A stretch of DNA of 64,000 nucleotides from Eonycteris spelaea (GCA_003508835.1 PUFA01000068.1:1488001-1552000), one strand, 5' to 3'; numbered from the stretch's first letter, positions 48,458 through 62,257 are shown. Made by a program: numbers and translations. The notes: generated from the sequence alone by a model not told the origin.

Positions 48458-50089
48458 AGATCACTGAAGGCAGAAACATCTCTGTGATCGGTCTCAGTAG
48501 GTAGTATGGGAGATAAAAAGAAGATCAAGCCCAAGTGAGGCCTCCTACTTATGCTCCTCAAAGAATAAAAGGCTCCCACTGTGCTACACCATCCATCTTA
48601 ACTTCCCCCTATGTTATATCCTGTCCACTTCACTCTGGATCCCAAAAGTGTCTTGGTCAGAAGCTGAGAAGAGCAGGGCTCACTGGTGAGTCAGGTGCAA
48701 CAGAAAATGCACTCTGACTCAGGCAGGCAGACAAATTATGACATTGCAATAAAAAGTCACAGCAGGAGCATCTGAGGGAAATAAAAAGGAACTTAAGTTC
48801 AGAGTGAACTGTGGACACCTCTCTCAGGGACTTTCCAGCACTGGGTACAGCCAAATGAACAGCCCGCTGCTGAAGAATGGATCCAGGCAAAAGTAGGCTT
48901 TTCTTCTCCATGCACAGAGCTAGTGCCTGCCAAGACAACAAAACGAGAACCAAATGTTCTAACTCAAATAGACTAGCAAGCACTTTCCCCTTTCATTGGT
49001 TAACTAATAAAAATACGAGGGGGGAAAAAAATGATTTTGACATCCACTTACAACAGAATTCTAACTTTAGGACTTACTTGTTTTAATCCAAAGAATGTTT
49101 GAAATGGGTGATGATACTTGAGAAAAACTGAGCAAACTGACTTCAGTGAGAACTTACGAAGACACATTTAGCAGAATGCTAATGTGCTGAACTGGAAGCA
49201 AAGCAGATGCAGACTTCTGCTGTCCTGCCTGTCTTTTTCACCTTCAAACTCCAATCCCTGCTTCAAAGCACATGTTATCTAATTTCGCCTTGGACATTTC
49301 CAGAGACTTTAGTTTAATTGTATTCACTGTGCAGACATTGCTTTGTGACTGCTTCTCCAGGGAGAATAGTGCCAGACAGAGAGCAAGTTGTAGTTGAAAG
49401 GAGCAGACAGCCTTCAAACTCCAGGGCATTTCTAACCATCCTTCGTGATGCTCGTGAAGAACCAGGCTCTTGGTGTCAACTGTTTACAGACGCTCCCCTT
49501 CCTTCCTCTTTCACTTGCCCCCACAACCCTTATCCCTAAATCCTAGCAGTCAGTATACTAGATTCCTCTCCTGGCCACAAGATGGCAGGCCAGGTTCTCC
49601 GGGCAGTTTCAGTGGGTGAGAGCTTTTTTGCTCAAGATGTGCTCAGCTTGTGCAGCAATGACAGAGGACTGCCACAGTGGGCTTGTACAGAGGAGAGCTT
49701 GTTGCAGGCAGTCAGAGGCGAACTTTTGCAGAAACAGTGCTAACTGTACATGTGCTGGTTCTCAGATGTACCAACGGAGAAGATTCCTAATACAAACTTG
49801 TTTTCTCATCATCCCCGATATCACATTTCCATACCTATAAAAATGGTATGGCATATATAAGCTAGAGGAAGTCAACATTATTTCCTAGAACACTGAGGTT
49901 ACAATTTTAAGATACATATTATTCTCACACACTGTAGAGGAGCCTTGCCTCAATATTCCCCTGCCCCTCACATTCACCACCAGAAATGCCTTTTGAATTT
50001 GATAGCTCATGCTACCAGAGTTCATTCTTCAGGAATCAAAGGGATTACAGGATCTCCTCCTTACTGGGGACTCACCATGTACCCATGAA

Positions 50090-50240
50090 TGCTACTTATT
50101 TAATCGGATCCATTTCTTACAGCAGCCCTCAAAAGGTTTATGCTCATTATACTGATAAGGACGCTAAAGATTAGAGCAAGGAAGACACTTGTCCAAAGTG
50201 GTAAATGACTATACTAAGATTTGAACTCAGCTGTTGCAGT
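50090..50240 (-). repeat. MIR SINE remnant
   Basis: 'tcttacagcagccctcaaaa', 'cattatactgataaggacgc', 'gacacttgtccaaagtggta', 'taagatttgaactcag' in antisense MIR order. Confidence 0.55.
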
Positions 50241-50644
50241 TAAGACGTTTAGCACTAAAATATACTAAATTTAAGACTTTCCCTAAAGTTTGACCTTCTG
50301 AATGAGAAGCCCCAATCTACTCTGCCACATGTTTAGTCACACTGTTTCTGGAGAGGAACAAAGCATGGTGAAGGAGCAGGGAGCCTTTTACATCAGTGAA
50401 AATGAATGAGTCCGAGTCTGTAGCATTTTATACCTGAGTGCTCAATGCAACTAAGACAGGATCGAGGTCTGCCAGTAGGAGGTGGATGAGAAAGGACACT
50501 GAGTCTGGTATGGCAGGCAGTTATATTTCTGGATTTAAAATCAAGCTTTTGGGCATTCCAGCTAAAAGTTTATACAGGAAGAATCCATAGAAGAGAAGGT
50601 AGAGTGTAGCATGTAGAAAGAGGATGATAAGAGTAATGATATTG

Positions 50645-50850
50645 ATAATGATAGCTAACTTTTATCAAACATTCATGATGTGGCAGGCACTATTTAGCCC
50701 ATACCTCATAAACATTCATTAAATCTTTGAGACAACCCCATGAGGTAGGTAACATGAGTATCTCCATTTTATAAATGAGAGAATTAAGACAGTGAGGTTA
50801 ATCAAATTGCCCAAGGACAGATAGCTGGAAAGGGTTGGAATTCTAATCAA
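50645..50850 (-). repeat. MIR SINE remnant
   Basis: 'atgtggcaggcactatttag', 'gagacaaccccatgaggtag', 'ctccattttataaatgagag', 'caaattgcccaaggacagat agctgg'. A good antisense MIR. Confidence 0.75.
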
Positions 50851-51559
50851 AGCCAGAAACTATAAATACCAAGACTGTATTTGAATGGGTATTAAAGAGT
50901 AAGAAGAAACCAACAAAAGGTCAGGATTAAGAAAAACATTTGGAAAAGTGTCATCATCACTGTAATTTGATTTAGGTTGGATACCTTCCTGTTTAGCCCC
51001 CTTGACAAACTAAATGATTATCCATTGCCCTGTTTTTTTTTTTAACCCCTTCCCTTACCACTTTCTCTTTCTGTGAGGCTTAAAGTCACTGTCTAGAGTG
51101 CTCTGCCGAGTTATAATTCTGTTAAAGCCCAAAGGCAGTTTGTTTGGTCATCAAAGCAAGTATCCCCAAAAGGACATGTCAGTTTCTTGGCTGAAATGTC
51201 TGCATAATGCAGACAGCACTGACTCAAACTAAATTGGTACTAGCAGTGGGATATGTTTCCTAAAGGCAGATTCAAATGAAGTACACAGTTTAACTTTTAT
51301 CGGTTATGATTTTTTATGATTTATTTTTTTCCTTCAAATAAAGACTAGTTTTAAAGTCATTGATTTAAAAACGTGATATGATGAAAGATATCTTTTAAAA
51401 GTGGTCAGGGGCAGCTAAAATTCACCAGTATTTTTTAAGCGCCTACTCCTTGTACATATTTGAGTCAATTTTTAGAATTAAGTGTATTTTACATCCTTTA
51501 TAATTTTAACATGTAAGATAAATCATTAGAGGAAAATAATATTTTGACCAAGAAATTAA

Positions 51560-52480
51560 ATAATTTTATCATCACTTCTCTAGACCTTATCATTGATGGC
51601 TCTTCTTCTGCTTCCATTTCCTCTCTGAATAAAAGCTGCACCTTCAACTTAGTTGCCAGTCCTGTGTCATTCATTACTCTTCATTTTCCTTGTCCCTTCA
51701 CATGCAACCAATCATTTTCTCTATTTATTTTATCTTATTTTTTGCATTCGCACTGATATTGCCATTGATCAGGGCCCCATAGCCCACTGTCTGAGCTACT
51801 GACATAATGTCATAAAATCTCTATTATTGATGCGCCACCCTGTCCCAACAGCTACCAGAGTGATCTTCCTAAAGCGCAAATCTGATCACATCACTCAAAT
51901 TAGTAGGTATACATACCTTACACTATAATACTTAACACTAAGTATCTAATACTTTCACATGGCTTACAAAGCTCTTAAAGACCTGGCACTGGAAGACTTG
52001 ACCTTCTCAACCTGACGTCCAGCCACCAATCTGTTCCACCAATCCCCTAATGTCATCGCCTCCACTGCTCCTCCAAACACATTATGTATCCCAGCAGTGC
52101 CAAACAGCATACAGTTCCCTAACTACATCGCACCTCAGACGTTCCTTTGTTTGGTATGCTCCAGCCTGCGTAAATTCTAATTTTTCTGCCTCTACTAACA
52201 CTTGCCTTTATCTTTCTTCCTTTTATCTAGAAAACACCTTCTTACCCTCCAATTCCTAACCCAAACATTACACCTCTTTTATAAACTGTATTTCCATTAG
52301 ACTTTCTGGATCTCCTTGTGTAGAAATCCTCGAGTGGTGTACTGTTGGTTTATGCATTTTTCTCCCTGCTGGACTTTAAGTTTCCTGTAGACATTGCTCT
52401 CTATGTTTCCATCACCAACGACTAACACAGTGTCTGTTTAACAAGTTTTCTAGTAACTATGTGTTAAGTGAGTGACAAGT
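51560..52480 (+). repeat. L2 LINE remnant, sense (long)
   Basis: About 900 bases in L2 order: 'ctaccagagtgatcttccta', 'atctgatcacatcactcaa', 'atggcttacaaagctcttaa agacctgg', 'ttggtatgctccagcctgcg', 'ctccctgctggactttaagt' and 'actaacacagtgtctgttta'. Short open frames here are decayed L2. Confidence 0.8.
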
Positions 52481-53394
52481 AAAGTTTCACTTCTCTAGTC
52501 TCTGATGAAGACTTAGCTCCTCCCCTAATGGTGAATCAACACTCAACAGCAATTCATTTTCCAAGAGAATAAGTCGACTTTTCAAGTCTTGCTCTACCAC
52601 TGCCTGATAATATACCATTTAAATATATTTCTGTCTCTCGCCAAGCATGTCAAAAGTAAATGCTAAGAACATTTAGAACTGGTAGGTTGCAGTTTATGAA
52701 TAATATGTTTCAGGTGTTTAATTTGGGGGGCGAGAATACTTTGAAATGATTAATTAAATGGTTTGGCACTACAATAATTGAAGTATATTTGTGGAGCTAT
52801 GAAAGACTATGTAGGGATGATTTTGATGAATTGCATCTAAAACACTCCCTTTGTATAATGAATTGATATTCTTGAATACTGTGATTACAGTGAATTTTAA
52901 TTTGCATGTGATATTTGTGGTCTCATTTGTTACTTCTTGAATTTGATTAAAATGTTTCTAATTAATTAATATAAATTGTCTGGGTGGTGGGATAAACTAA
53001 GTTTTGTTGTTTTTTTTTTTCAAAATTCTGTTTCTAGTAATGTTTATTTTATTTGTAATAGCTCTGCTTAGAAGTAGCCCAGCTGTACCATGTCTGGGAC
53101 ATGCAAGTCATATCTCTCTCAGAACATAACATTTCATATCAGAAAAAGTATGCATCAGGCATAATCCTGTGAGTTTACAATTCCTTTTCTTCTCTTAAGC
53201 TCCATTCCCTTGGTAAAGATGGAATTGTTGAAATAAATAAAGAAATAAAACAGTGGGAAAAAATATCCTTTTCTCTAGCTTGTTGGCTAAAATAAGTTAT
53301 CTATCTTGCCTTACTCATTTGGCCACCCATTTCTCTGGCATCCCTCCCAATTTCCCCCAACACATACACACACACACAAGGAGAAGAGAACAAA

Positions 53395-53585
53395 TATTTA
53401 TCAAGCTCCTTCTATGTGCTATTACATATAATATGTTATTTAATTTGTACAACCTTGCAGAATGAAAATAAACCAATTTTTATAGCTGTGGCAACTGAGA
53501 CTCAGAGAGATGAAATAACTTTACCAAGACTGTACATTTAGGTTGTAATTGAGTTGGTTTGCCCCTTGACTGCCAGGCTTCTCAT
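53395..53585 (-). repeat. MIR SINE remnant
   Basis: 'caagctccttctatgtgcta', 'aacctt gcagaatg', 'gcaactgagactcagagaga', 'gaaataactttaccaagact' in antisense MIR order. Confidence 0.65.
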
Positions 53586-53859
53586 GCACTTTGTACTGTG
53601 CCTTCTTATATCCTCCATTACTCCTTAGCAGAAGACATTCCTGTTGGTCTGGAAAGGGGGAATCAGTTATAGAATTTCAACTCTCAGTGATCTCCTGAAG
53701 AGGAGGTGGCATTGAAAGAAAGATAAATCGGAGTGTTTGAGTTGCTTAAGCAGAAGTCATGCTAGCAAGAGGTAAACAGCAGGCACAAAGGTACAGAGTT
53801 CAGGGCTACTTAGGGTCACCTCCCGTCTCCATGCTGTACATGTTCTCTAAGGTCAATCC

Positions 53860-54560
53860 ATGGCCCTTGGCTCCTTTCTCCTTATGTTCTCTTCTTTGAT
53901 GAACTCGGCCATCACTGCACTTTGAATTCTCAAATATTCTTCGCTGAGTTCTCCAGGTGACAACTGAATAGTTCCATTTTCATACCTGGCATCACCTCAT
54001 CCTCGGCTGACTCTTTCACATCAAATAAATTCTGTAATGGTTTCTTTATTCTGTATTTCTGTTTCAGTAACAAATGGTAATTCCTACCTTCAAAGTGTTA
54101 GCCATGTTTGATTTGTCCTTGTTTTTACCTTAAACATATTAAATCAGGTATTAGATACTATTTTAAATTGGTCTTTCAAACATTTTGGGTTTTTTATCCT
54201 CACTTGTATTTCCACCACTGCTATACAAATCCAGTACCTTATCTCTATACATCTGAATTACTATAATAGTGATAAACCCTATACATTCAACTAACTCACT
54301 TCCTACATGTTGAAAAATATGCTGACAATTCAGAACTCTTCATATTGTCTCTAACATACTTTTCTTACCTTTTCAGCTTTACCTCATACTGTTCCTGAGC
54401 TTTAATCTTCTGCATAAATCAAGCTGCCTCAAACATGCCCCCCAAACACTCCTTTTACATTGCTGCATCTACAAAGTACTTACTGAGCATGAAATTCATC
54501 CCCACTCATCTTATCTGATCCAGCTTATGCCATTTATAAAGACATTATTCACTCTAGTAC
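53860..54560 (+). repeat. Probable L2 LINE remnant, sense
   Basis: Pyrimidine-rich sequence with 'tcgctgagttctccaggtga' and later 'ccactgctatacaaatccag' and 'aattactataatagtgataa', resembling a more 5' part of sense L2. Weak. Confidence 0.4.
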
Positions 54561-54949
54561 AGAGAAGTTCTAAACATATACAGCCCATTTTAATGACTTT
54601 ACCATTCACTTAGATGTAATTCTATATGAGAGACTTTAAGTTTTTATATTGTACATGATGTCTTATCTCTGTAATAAAAATTTTTAATTTCTCTCATATC
54701 TTCAATTTTATGAATTCTCCATAGTACATAGAAAAACATGTTTTGACTACTTTAGAGTTTTTACAGGAACACCTTTTTAAAATGAAGAAAGGTTTATTTA
54801 GTTATGTTACAACCATACTGCATTAGGTTAACTATTCTACTACAACAGAAGTATTAATACATAATATGTTTATATAAGTATATGTAAATACATAGAGATA
54901 TAAATATATCTCAACCCGTTAATGATAAAGCATAAGTCATGTGACAAAG

Positions 54950-55795
54950 GAGTTCTCCAGAAGAGAGAGAATGGTAAGAGAAAAATGTAGATTAGTGCTT
55001 GGGGATTTGACTAGGTGAAGTATAGGTTTTGTATTTTGTCCTGAATATGATGGGAAGCTTTGGAAGTTTCAAGAAGTTACATGATCAGTTCTGGTTTCTA
55101 AAGATAGAATAGAACGTAAAATGGAAAGAAGACAAGGGAGAAATCAGATGTTCATTGTGACAAGTTAGGTAAGAGATTACAACGGTTTAAAGTAGAATAT
55201 AAAATGATAAGACTTAATGATTATTATAGTAAAAAATAAGCCTTAGATTTAAATAGGAGGGTGGAGACTTGTATAATTCAGCCTTGTGAAGGAGAGATTT
55301 TAAGGGTAAAATCAAGGGTTAATTTTGGACATGTGAATACTATGCCCTGTGAGTTCTGAGAAGTCCAGTCTGGAAGTTAAAATAACGGTTGTAGGGAACC
55401 ATCCACATTTGATGAAAATAGAATTAAATCAGAAGAAATTTTAAACCAGAGATAGTAAGGTAAAGGAGAAAAACTGAAGAAAGATGAGTTTGGTTTTGGA
55501 ATTGTTAAATTTGAGATGCCTAAGAGACATGTAAGTGAATAAGTCCAAGAAGCTGCTCAAAAAATTGGCCCGAAGATCAAGAGAGTTTGATGTTTGAAAT
55601 ACAATTTGGGAGAGCCAAGAGCAGGGCCCAGGGACTAAATAAATAAAAGAAAATCTGAGAACTAGATAAAGAAGTCCCAAGCATTATTATTGAGTATACC
55701 TGAGACCCAAATATAAGTGATACCACAAAAGGGAAAAGTGATTCAAAAATGAAGGAGGAGTCAGTAGTTCCAATGTTGCAGAGAAGTCAAATGAG
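54950..55795 (-). repeat. L2 LINE remnant, antisense
   Basis: 'atgatgggaagctttggaag', 'acatgatcagttctggtttc', 'gttttggaattgttaaattt gagatgcc', 'gaatacaatttgggag'-like 'tacaatttgggagagccaag' and 'gttgcagagaagtcaaatga' occur in the antisense L2 order. It lies tail-on to the preceding sense stretch. Confidence 0.75.
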
Positions 55796-57129
55796 ATAAA
55801 GAGTCATCATCACTGGATATGGCAACCAGATATTGGTTTGGGCTTTAATAAAAAAGGCAATTTTAGTCCCCGTATCTTCAACGAAGTTCTTTGTTTCCCA
55901 AAGGCCAAGCAAAGATGAAAACCCGTGTTCATTCTTCAAGTGGAACATCCTCATTATTCGGCTACTGGATTCCATATACTAAACTTTGATATAATATGCA
56001 AACTATCAAGATGCATGTGAGGTACCCATACCCAAGGATCCAAAAGCACTGAGATCCCATGGCAGCCTCCTCAAAGCCTTCTCTTGTGATAGGTTCCACT
56101 TCTCGACATCCTACTTACTTGCTAAGCCCATTTCATATTCCTAAACCCACTACACATTAGACACAAGTTTATAAATTAAGGACTGCAGGAGCAGATAAAG
56201 GAGCCCTGAGGGTTGGCAGCTCTTCTGTAAGCATTACAATTCCACCCCAGGACGGTGCTGCCAAGTGCACATCCTGAGTAGTGTGTGATGAGCAAGACCC
56301 CTAGAGGGCAGCAGAGCCTCACAGGAGGGGGGAGAAACATTACCAAAGAGGGGTTAGTGGGCAGTTTCTCTAAAGGAGACACAAGGGGGCAATACACACT
56401 TTTATGGAAAATAGAATCAAAATTAAATTTAGTGAATTAAAAGAAGTCAGTTATACAGGAGGTAGAAAGGTCCAAGTTGTATGCCGGACAACAAAAACAA
56501 ATAGGCTTATAAAAAGAGGGGAGTTGGGTTAAAGTCACAGGGCAGCAAGGTTCTCTGCTCAGTGAATGTTTAGTACCTGAACAACATAATAAATAGGTAC
56601 TATTTGCTGACTATCTATTATTCGTGTTATCTGCTATGAGCTAGACGATATTTTAGGCCCCAGAAAACTCCTCATAGTAGAGCCAGAGATGTAAGCAAAT
56701 GTCATTAGAGAACTGTAGGTGCTACAGTTTTTAAGTCCTTGTAGGGAACATCAAAAAAGAATTAATTATAGGAGAAGGAACAGGAAAGGCTTCAAAGAAA
56801 GGATAACATGATAGTATGGATCCTGGTTGTGGTGGGGTTTTTTCTCTCCCTTGTGATTTCTCTAGATATTTCCTGAAATAATCCATCTTTTTTTTCCTCA
56901 TTCACTTATTTTATTCAGCACTTTTCTTTCTTGAGCCCTACCAGGTTTCAGACACTGTTGTGGGCAATGAGTCATAAGATGTGGTCTCTGACATGGCAGT
57001 CAGGCAAGGAAGTGAGCTCGCCTCTATTGGTTTTCCTCCTCTTCCCCTCTCTGCACCCTGCCCTCTCTCCAGGGATGAAGGAGAAGCTAAGTCCTTCAGT
57101 TCTAATATGTCCCATGTGAAGAAAGTTAC

Positions 57130-57165
57130 AAACAAACAAACAAACAAAAAACAAAAACAAACCCA
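57130..57165 (+). repeat. (CAAA)n simple repeat
   Basis: 'acaaacaaacaaacaaac' followed by an A-rich stretch. Confidence 0.9.
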
Positions 57166-57539
57166 CTGTGCCTTTTCACTTGACTAACTCCTCTGGTCAC
57201 TTATGCATTCATCAAATATTGATTATGCACATGTGCTAAGCTTCTGTCTCTCACATCAGGTTAAGTTCAAGTTCCGCCATGACATTTTCTATTTTAATTC
57301 TAGGATCTTTCCATCTTGCCACATATAGATGTTATTATCGTCACCGTTTAACATTCTCTAATTGTTTGTGGCATGCACGTTTGTCATCCTCATTAGATTC
57401 TAAGCGCGCTCTTATATTCTCAAGGAGCTCAGATGTTGTGAAATGTATTTTCTTAATGTCAACTACAGAACCAAGTGCTATGCTAAGCATCAAGAAGATG
57501 CACAATATGTGTCTGAGTATATTATTTAGAATCAGAAGG

Positions 57540-57685
57540 ACCAAGTTTTGAATTCCAGCATCAACATTCCTCAGCTATATGAACTATAGTTCTCTTAAAA
57601 TAAGGTTATCACTACCTCTCCCAGGGTTATAAGGATGTTTGAGACAATGTATAAATACTTCCAGCACAGTGCCTGGCTATGTTTG
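57540..57685 (+). repeat. MIR SINE remnant
   Basis: 'cctcagctatatgaactata', 'cactacctctcccagggtta', 'tccagcacagtgcctggcta' in MIR order. Confidence 0.55.
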
Positions 57686-57799
57686 CTCTTCCTCTTTTTC
57701 TTCCTATTCTTTGGCTTCTCCTGGATTTTTTTTTTCAAACTGAGTTTTCTTTTCCCTTTAGTCATCTCTTTGGTAATTTTGATTATTTTGTTTAACCTG

Positions 57800-57975
57800 G
57801 TGTTCTAGAGTACAAGCTTTAGAGTTCAACAGCCCAAATATGTGCCCTGGCTTTGCCCTAACTGCAACTTTGAGCAGGTTACTTTATCTATAAAATGGGG
57901 ATAGTAGTACCTACCTCATAGTGTCTTTGTGAAATTAAATGTAAAAATCCATGTAAAACATCAATACTGTGAGTT
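57800..57975 (+). repeat. MIR SINE remnant
   Basis: 'agagtacaagctttagagtt', 'atgtgccctggctttgcc', 'gcaggttactttatctataa aatgggg', 'tacctacctcatagtgtctt'. Confidence 0.7.
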
Positions 57976-58214
57976 AAGTAGCAGTGCTCTCATTATTCAC
58001 AAAGAAGTTATATAAGTGTACTCTTAGATTCTCAAGGAGCTCAGAGGTTGTGAAATGTTATATAAGTTACCCAAAATTATACAACTCAAAGTGGCACTGC
58101 TAGGAATCAAAAATATATTAATTAACTCCAAAGCCAGTACACTTAATTACCACGATTTGTTGCCTACTTCAAGCCAACGAAAGCCCAATTAGTTTAGAAA
58201 AATTTGGACAACTA

Positions 58215-58335
58215 TCGTATGTCTATATGTGTGTGTTTGTGTGTGATTATATCGAGATATGTGTGTGATTTTGTGTGTGTATATATGTGTATGTGTATGT
58301 ACATATTTGTGTATATATGTACATATGATGCTATA
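58215..58335. repeat. TG/TA-rich degenerate microsatellite
   Basis: Interrupted TG and TATG runs with intervening 'atatcgagatat', which is itself a palindrome. Confidence 0.85.
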
Positions 58336-59349
58336 TAATGACATACATTAGTTTATTACACTCTGCTGTGATAAACTACTGTATTTCTACATTACCATGC
58401 AGCTCCTAGTTCAGTATCTAGTACATAATAAATACATAAGAAACACTAGTAAATTTATCAAAGAAAAGACCTTTCAGCATTATTTTTATGTAATGTTTCT
58501 TTGGGCATCTCCCATTATGAAATTAATACAGTCTCACTTTCAATTTATTATGACAGACACTGAGCATTTTGGAATCTGCTTAGAAATGGCAAAATTAGTA
58601 AATCCATCTGTTATAATTATATGTGACTACAAGAAACCAGAATACGTTATCCTAAAACCAGAAAAGATATAATTCCCTTTATTGAAACAATACTATTAAA
58701 ACAATGTGATGAAGACAGAAGGGAAGTAGAAGGGCAGTCTCTGGTCACAGACCTGTGATTTTAGCATTTTGCCCAGTATAAAGGAATGGAGATATTCTTT
58801 CAAAGCTCATGTAAGAGCACAGCTCGGCAGACCCAAGACTTGCTTCCCTCTCTTTGGACATTGTCCATTCTTAGGCAGCTGTACCTGTCACAGTTAACAT
58901 GCCCTCCTTTCACGTCACCCTTCACGTATATACAGGGACCAAAAATACCCCAACCTCCCTCTACCATCCCTACCTCATTTTGGTCTTATCAAAATCAAGT
59001 ATTTTTAAAATCTGAGAGAAATAAAAACTAATTTTTGTGTGTGTGAAATTTGGAAATACTATTTATTTGTTCCTTAGAGTCAAGAGATAGAGAAATGAGG
59101 GGGGAAAAAAGTTTTCTTTGTGGAGACGGGACAGGAGCAACAAAGGATAAACAGAGAGGACTAGAGGAAAAATGGATGGTGGCAAACAGAACAACTTTGT
59201 TGAGATAAGATTTGGTGAATGGATGTCCATGTACAATAGAAGGGGAAAGCCCATTAGATGGAGTCAGTTTGGGTAAATATTTCTGCCCCACCTCTGATAA
59301 ATGTTTTTGATGTTACCATTTTCACAACTGCAGTCATGCAAAAAAGCAT

Positions 59350-59490
59350 TTGCCCAGTTGCAGCTATATACAAGACCCTATGCTAGATGCTTGTGAAAAG
59401 AAAAAGACATGTCCTTGCTGTGAAGTTGACAGTCTAGTGAGAAAGATATAACAAACTACTAAGCAAATGAATATTTAATTGTAATTTGTA
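59350..59490 (-). repeat. L2 LINE 3' end, antisense
   Basis: 'caagaccctatgctagatgc', 'acatgtccttgctgtgaagt tgacagtctagtg' is the reversed L2 terminus. Confidence 0.6.
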
Positions 59491-60295
59491 ATAAGTTTGA
59501 AAAAAAAGAGTCTAGGGCTCTACTAGAGATAAATGAAGAGATAGGCTGAGATGAAATAAAAGGAATAGCCTCATTTTCCATATTTTCAAATCCAGCCTAA
59601 ATCACAGCAGCATAAGTTAGGGTGTGGGAGCAAACAGATCATGAAAGCTAATCTGAATAGAGGTAAAAATCAAAGATTTGTTAACTCCCCAAATTTAATG
59701 AAGATTGTACAGATTATGTCCCATATGAGGACTTGTGGTTTTATAAGTATGAGAGGACATTTTGAAAAAGCAGGACAAAATTTTTGTCTTATAACTGGTT
59801 GGTTATAAAAAAACATTAGTAAGAAAAAAAGTGATAGGTATAACATTATATGCACCCTATTAAGATCAAGAATTTTAGATGAATTGTCTTACCTATTTCT
59901 TAATATTTCCATTTTGTAGATGGGGAAACCATAACTCAGAAAGAATTAGCATGCATAGTAATGTAACAGCTAGTTTTTAGTAAACTCTGAGAAGCGGGGT
60001 AGAATCTAGTTTTGTGAGACTTAAAGTTCATAAAATTGAGGAGGCTTTATTTCAGAAAAAGACTATCAAATATGAATGCAAAGATAGGAACAGGGACTTG
60101 TAAGGGACTGCTTTCAAAGGAGGGGCCCTCATTCTCCATCAGCTTCAGAGCAAATCTGCTTCCACAGAGAAGCACTAAGGTTTCGGCTATGACAGACTCC
60201 AGACTGAGAAATTCAAGTTGCTGAGAGCAAATTGTAATCAAGGTCAGCACCGCTTAAGAGAGATCAGGCTTCCTCTTAACTAGGTAGAAAGGGTC

Positions 60296-60350
60296 AAAAA
60301 CAAAACAAACAAAACAAAACAAAACAAAACAAAAACAAAAAACAACAAAA
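60296..60350 (+). repeat. (CAAAA)n simple repeat
   Basis: At least four perfect CAAAA units inside a longer A-rich stretch. Confidence 0.9.
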
Positions 60351-60514
60351 AAAGAGCAGAGGCAGGGAACTTAAGCCAGTATATCCAAAAAAAAAAGGAA
60401 AGGATTTGAAAAATAGCAGTGGCTTGATTGCCTTAAGCCATTTAAAGACAGAACCAGGCCCAGTAAATGGCCTAGCTAGTGTTTGTAATAGCGTTTTAGT
60501 GAGAAGTAATATGA

Positions 60515-60722
60515 ACCATAGTTAACCAATCTGGTAATGTTTGGCAAGTTACTTCATCTCTCTGTGTCCTAGTTCTTCCTCATTTGTAAAATAGGGTTGA
60601 TAATAATAGTACCTAATTCATAGGTCTGTTGCAATGATCACATCAATAAATTTGGCTACTTAGAATGTATCTGCTATATTACAAATGCTCAGTACATATT
60701 GGCTCTTATTATCATTATTACC
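60515..60722 (+). repeat. MIR SINE remnant
   Basis: 'ggcaagttacttcatctctc', 'cctcatttgtaaaatagggt', 'taatagtacctaattcatag', 'gctcagtacatattggctct tattat'. Well preserved. Confidence 0.8.
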
Positions 60723-61269
60723 CAGCTTGGTCTGACTCCAAGTCCTTCCAGTTGTTCACACACCAAAATGTTAGAAAAAATTCCTGTTGGAAACTACTCA
60801 TTTATCTTTAGGAAGAATAAATTATTTTATCTGAAAATTTCTCAATCCTAAAACAGAAGCCAGCAACTTTTAATTAATGCTTTACTGCAATGTTTCTTAG
60901 GCCGATCCTGTTCTCACATGGAGACCCTCCCTCTGGTGAACATTTTGTTCCTCCTTGAAAAATTTTCCCTAATGAGGATGTTGTGCAAGCCTGTGAAGCA
61001 CCTTAGAATTAGTTTTAAAATCTGTATCTTCCTGGGTTTCGACTGATTGCAAAACAAATGGCAAAGCTGAAGGAAGCACACAACAAAAAGACAATGTCTA
61101 GATGATTCATTTCTGAAAACAAGCTATCATAAGTGAGATTAAAATACATCCTTTGGGAATTCTCTGGAAGCTAAATGAAAGGCTCTACTTAATACAAAAT
61201 TTAACACATTTCCCTAATACTGCTATGCTGTAATTTATTAAACTATTCTCCAGTGGTTTGTTTGTTCTC

Positions 61270-61470
61270 ATTTTGTTTAGGTTTTGCTATTTTCTACATT
61301 GAAAGGAAAAATCTTTGTACAGAAGCCTTTGAGCTGCTGTTGAATTATATCCTTAGAATAAATTCCTATGAATAGAATCCCTGGGTCAATATAGCTGATT
61401 CTTTACATTTTAATTGCTTATTTGCATTGCTTCCCCACCTGTCAACTTCTACCTCCCTGTTATTTTACAG
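61270..61470 (+). repeat. Old L1 (L1M/HAL1-type) remnant
   Basis: 'atatccttagaataaattcc tatgaatagaatccctgggtcaa' followed by 'ttgcttccccacctgtcaac' is the old mammalian L1 3' region signature. Confidence 0.6.
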
Positions 61471-61497
61471 AGGACAGAGTAATATGTTCTCTGGCAG

Positions 61498-61573
61498 CTT
61501 CTCAAATACTTTTTTGTAACATGTTCATTTTGTAACTTCTCAAATACTTTTTGTAACTTATGTTCATTTGTGA
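61498..61573 (+). repeat. Tandem duplication, two 38-base units
   Basis: Units at 61498-61535 and 61536-61573 share 'cttctcaaatactttt', 'tgtaac' and 'tgttcattt' with a few small differences. Confidence 0.85.
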
Positions 61574-62257
61574 CATTACTTTCTGGGGTCATTAATCATG
61601 CTCAATTTTCGTTTTTAATCTGAAGTCTTTGAATGAATCAACTTGACATTTCAAGTCTGGGCAAAAGCTGTTTTTCTATGTATACAGACCACAAGATCTG
61701 CTGGAACACGTAGTAACTCATTCTATTTTCTTGTATAAAGATAGAGGGCAGAAGGAATAGATCAAAGTAAGGAATTACTTGGCAATATTATGACATTAGG
61801 TTATTGTTTCCCTCTAAACTGAAGAGTCATGAGGACTTTCCATCTCCTTCTAGAATTCTCCTTTGATCAGTAAGACTTGAAAGGTTGATTGAGCTTTCCT
61901 TCAGTTCTCTTTGTAAGACCTTGTTGAAATGTTCTACCACCTCATCCCTTCTGTCTGCAGATATTACACAGTGTCCTACACATCACCTCTGACTGACCGT
62001 TCTCACAGATGCCTCTTTTACAACCTTCTGGTTTTTGTATATTCCTGTGAAGGTAAACTCCAGTCAGAAGAATGGCAGTCCATTTACATGTTAGCAAGGG
62101 GCCTGGGGGTTATTATTCCTCTTGGACATCTTGTAGTAAAATTTGACCTTTGAAAAATAAGTTTATATTGTGCTCAAAGCCTGGTTCCACTAAGTACACC
62201 CTATTTCCCTCACATATAACCATTTCAGTCCCTCAAAGGGATTATCAGATTATTTAG

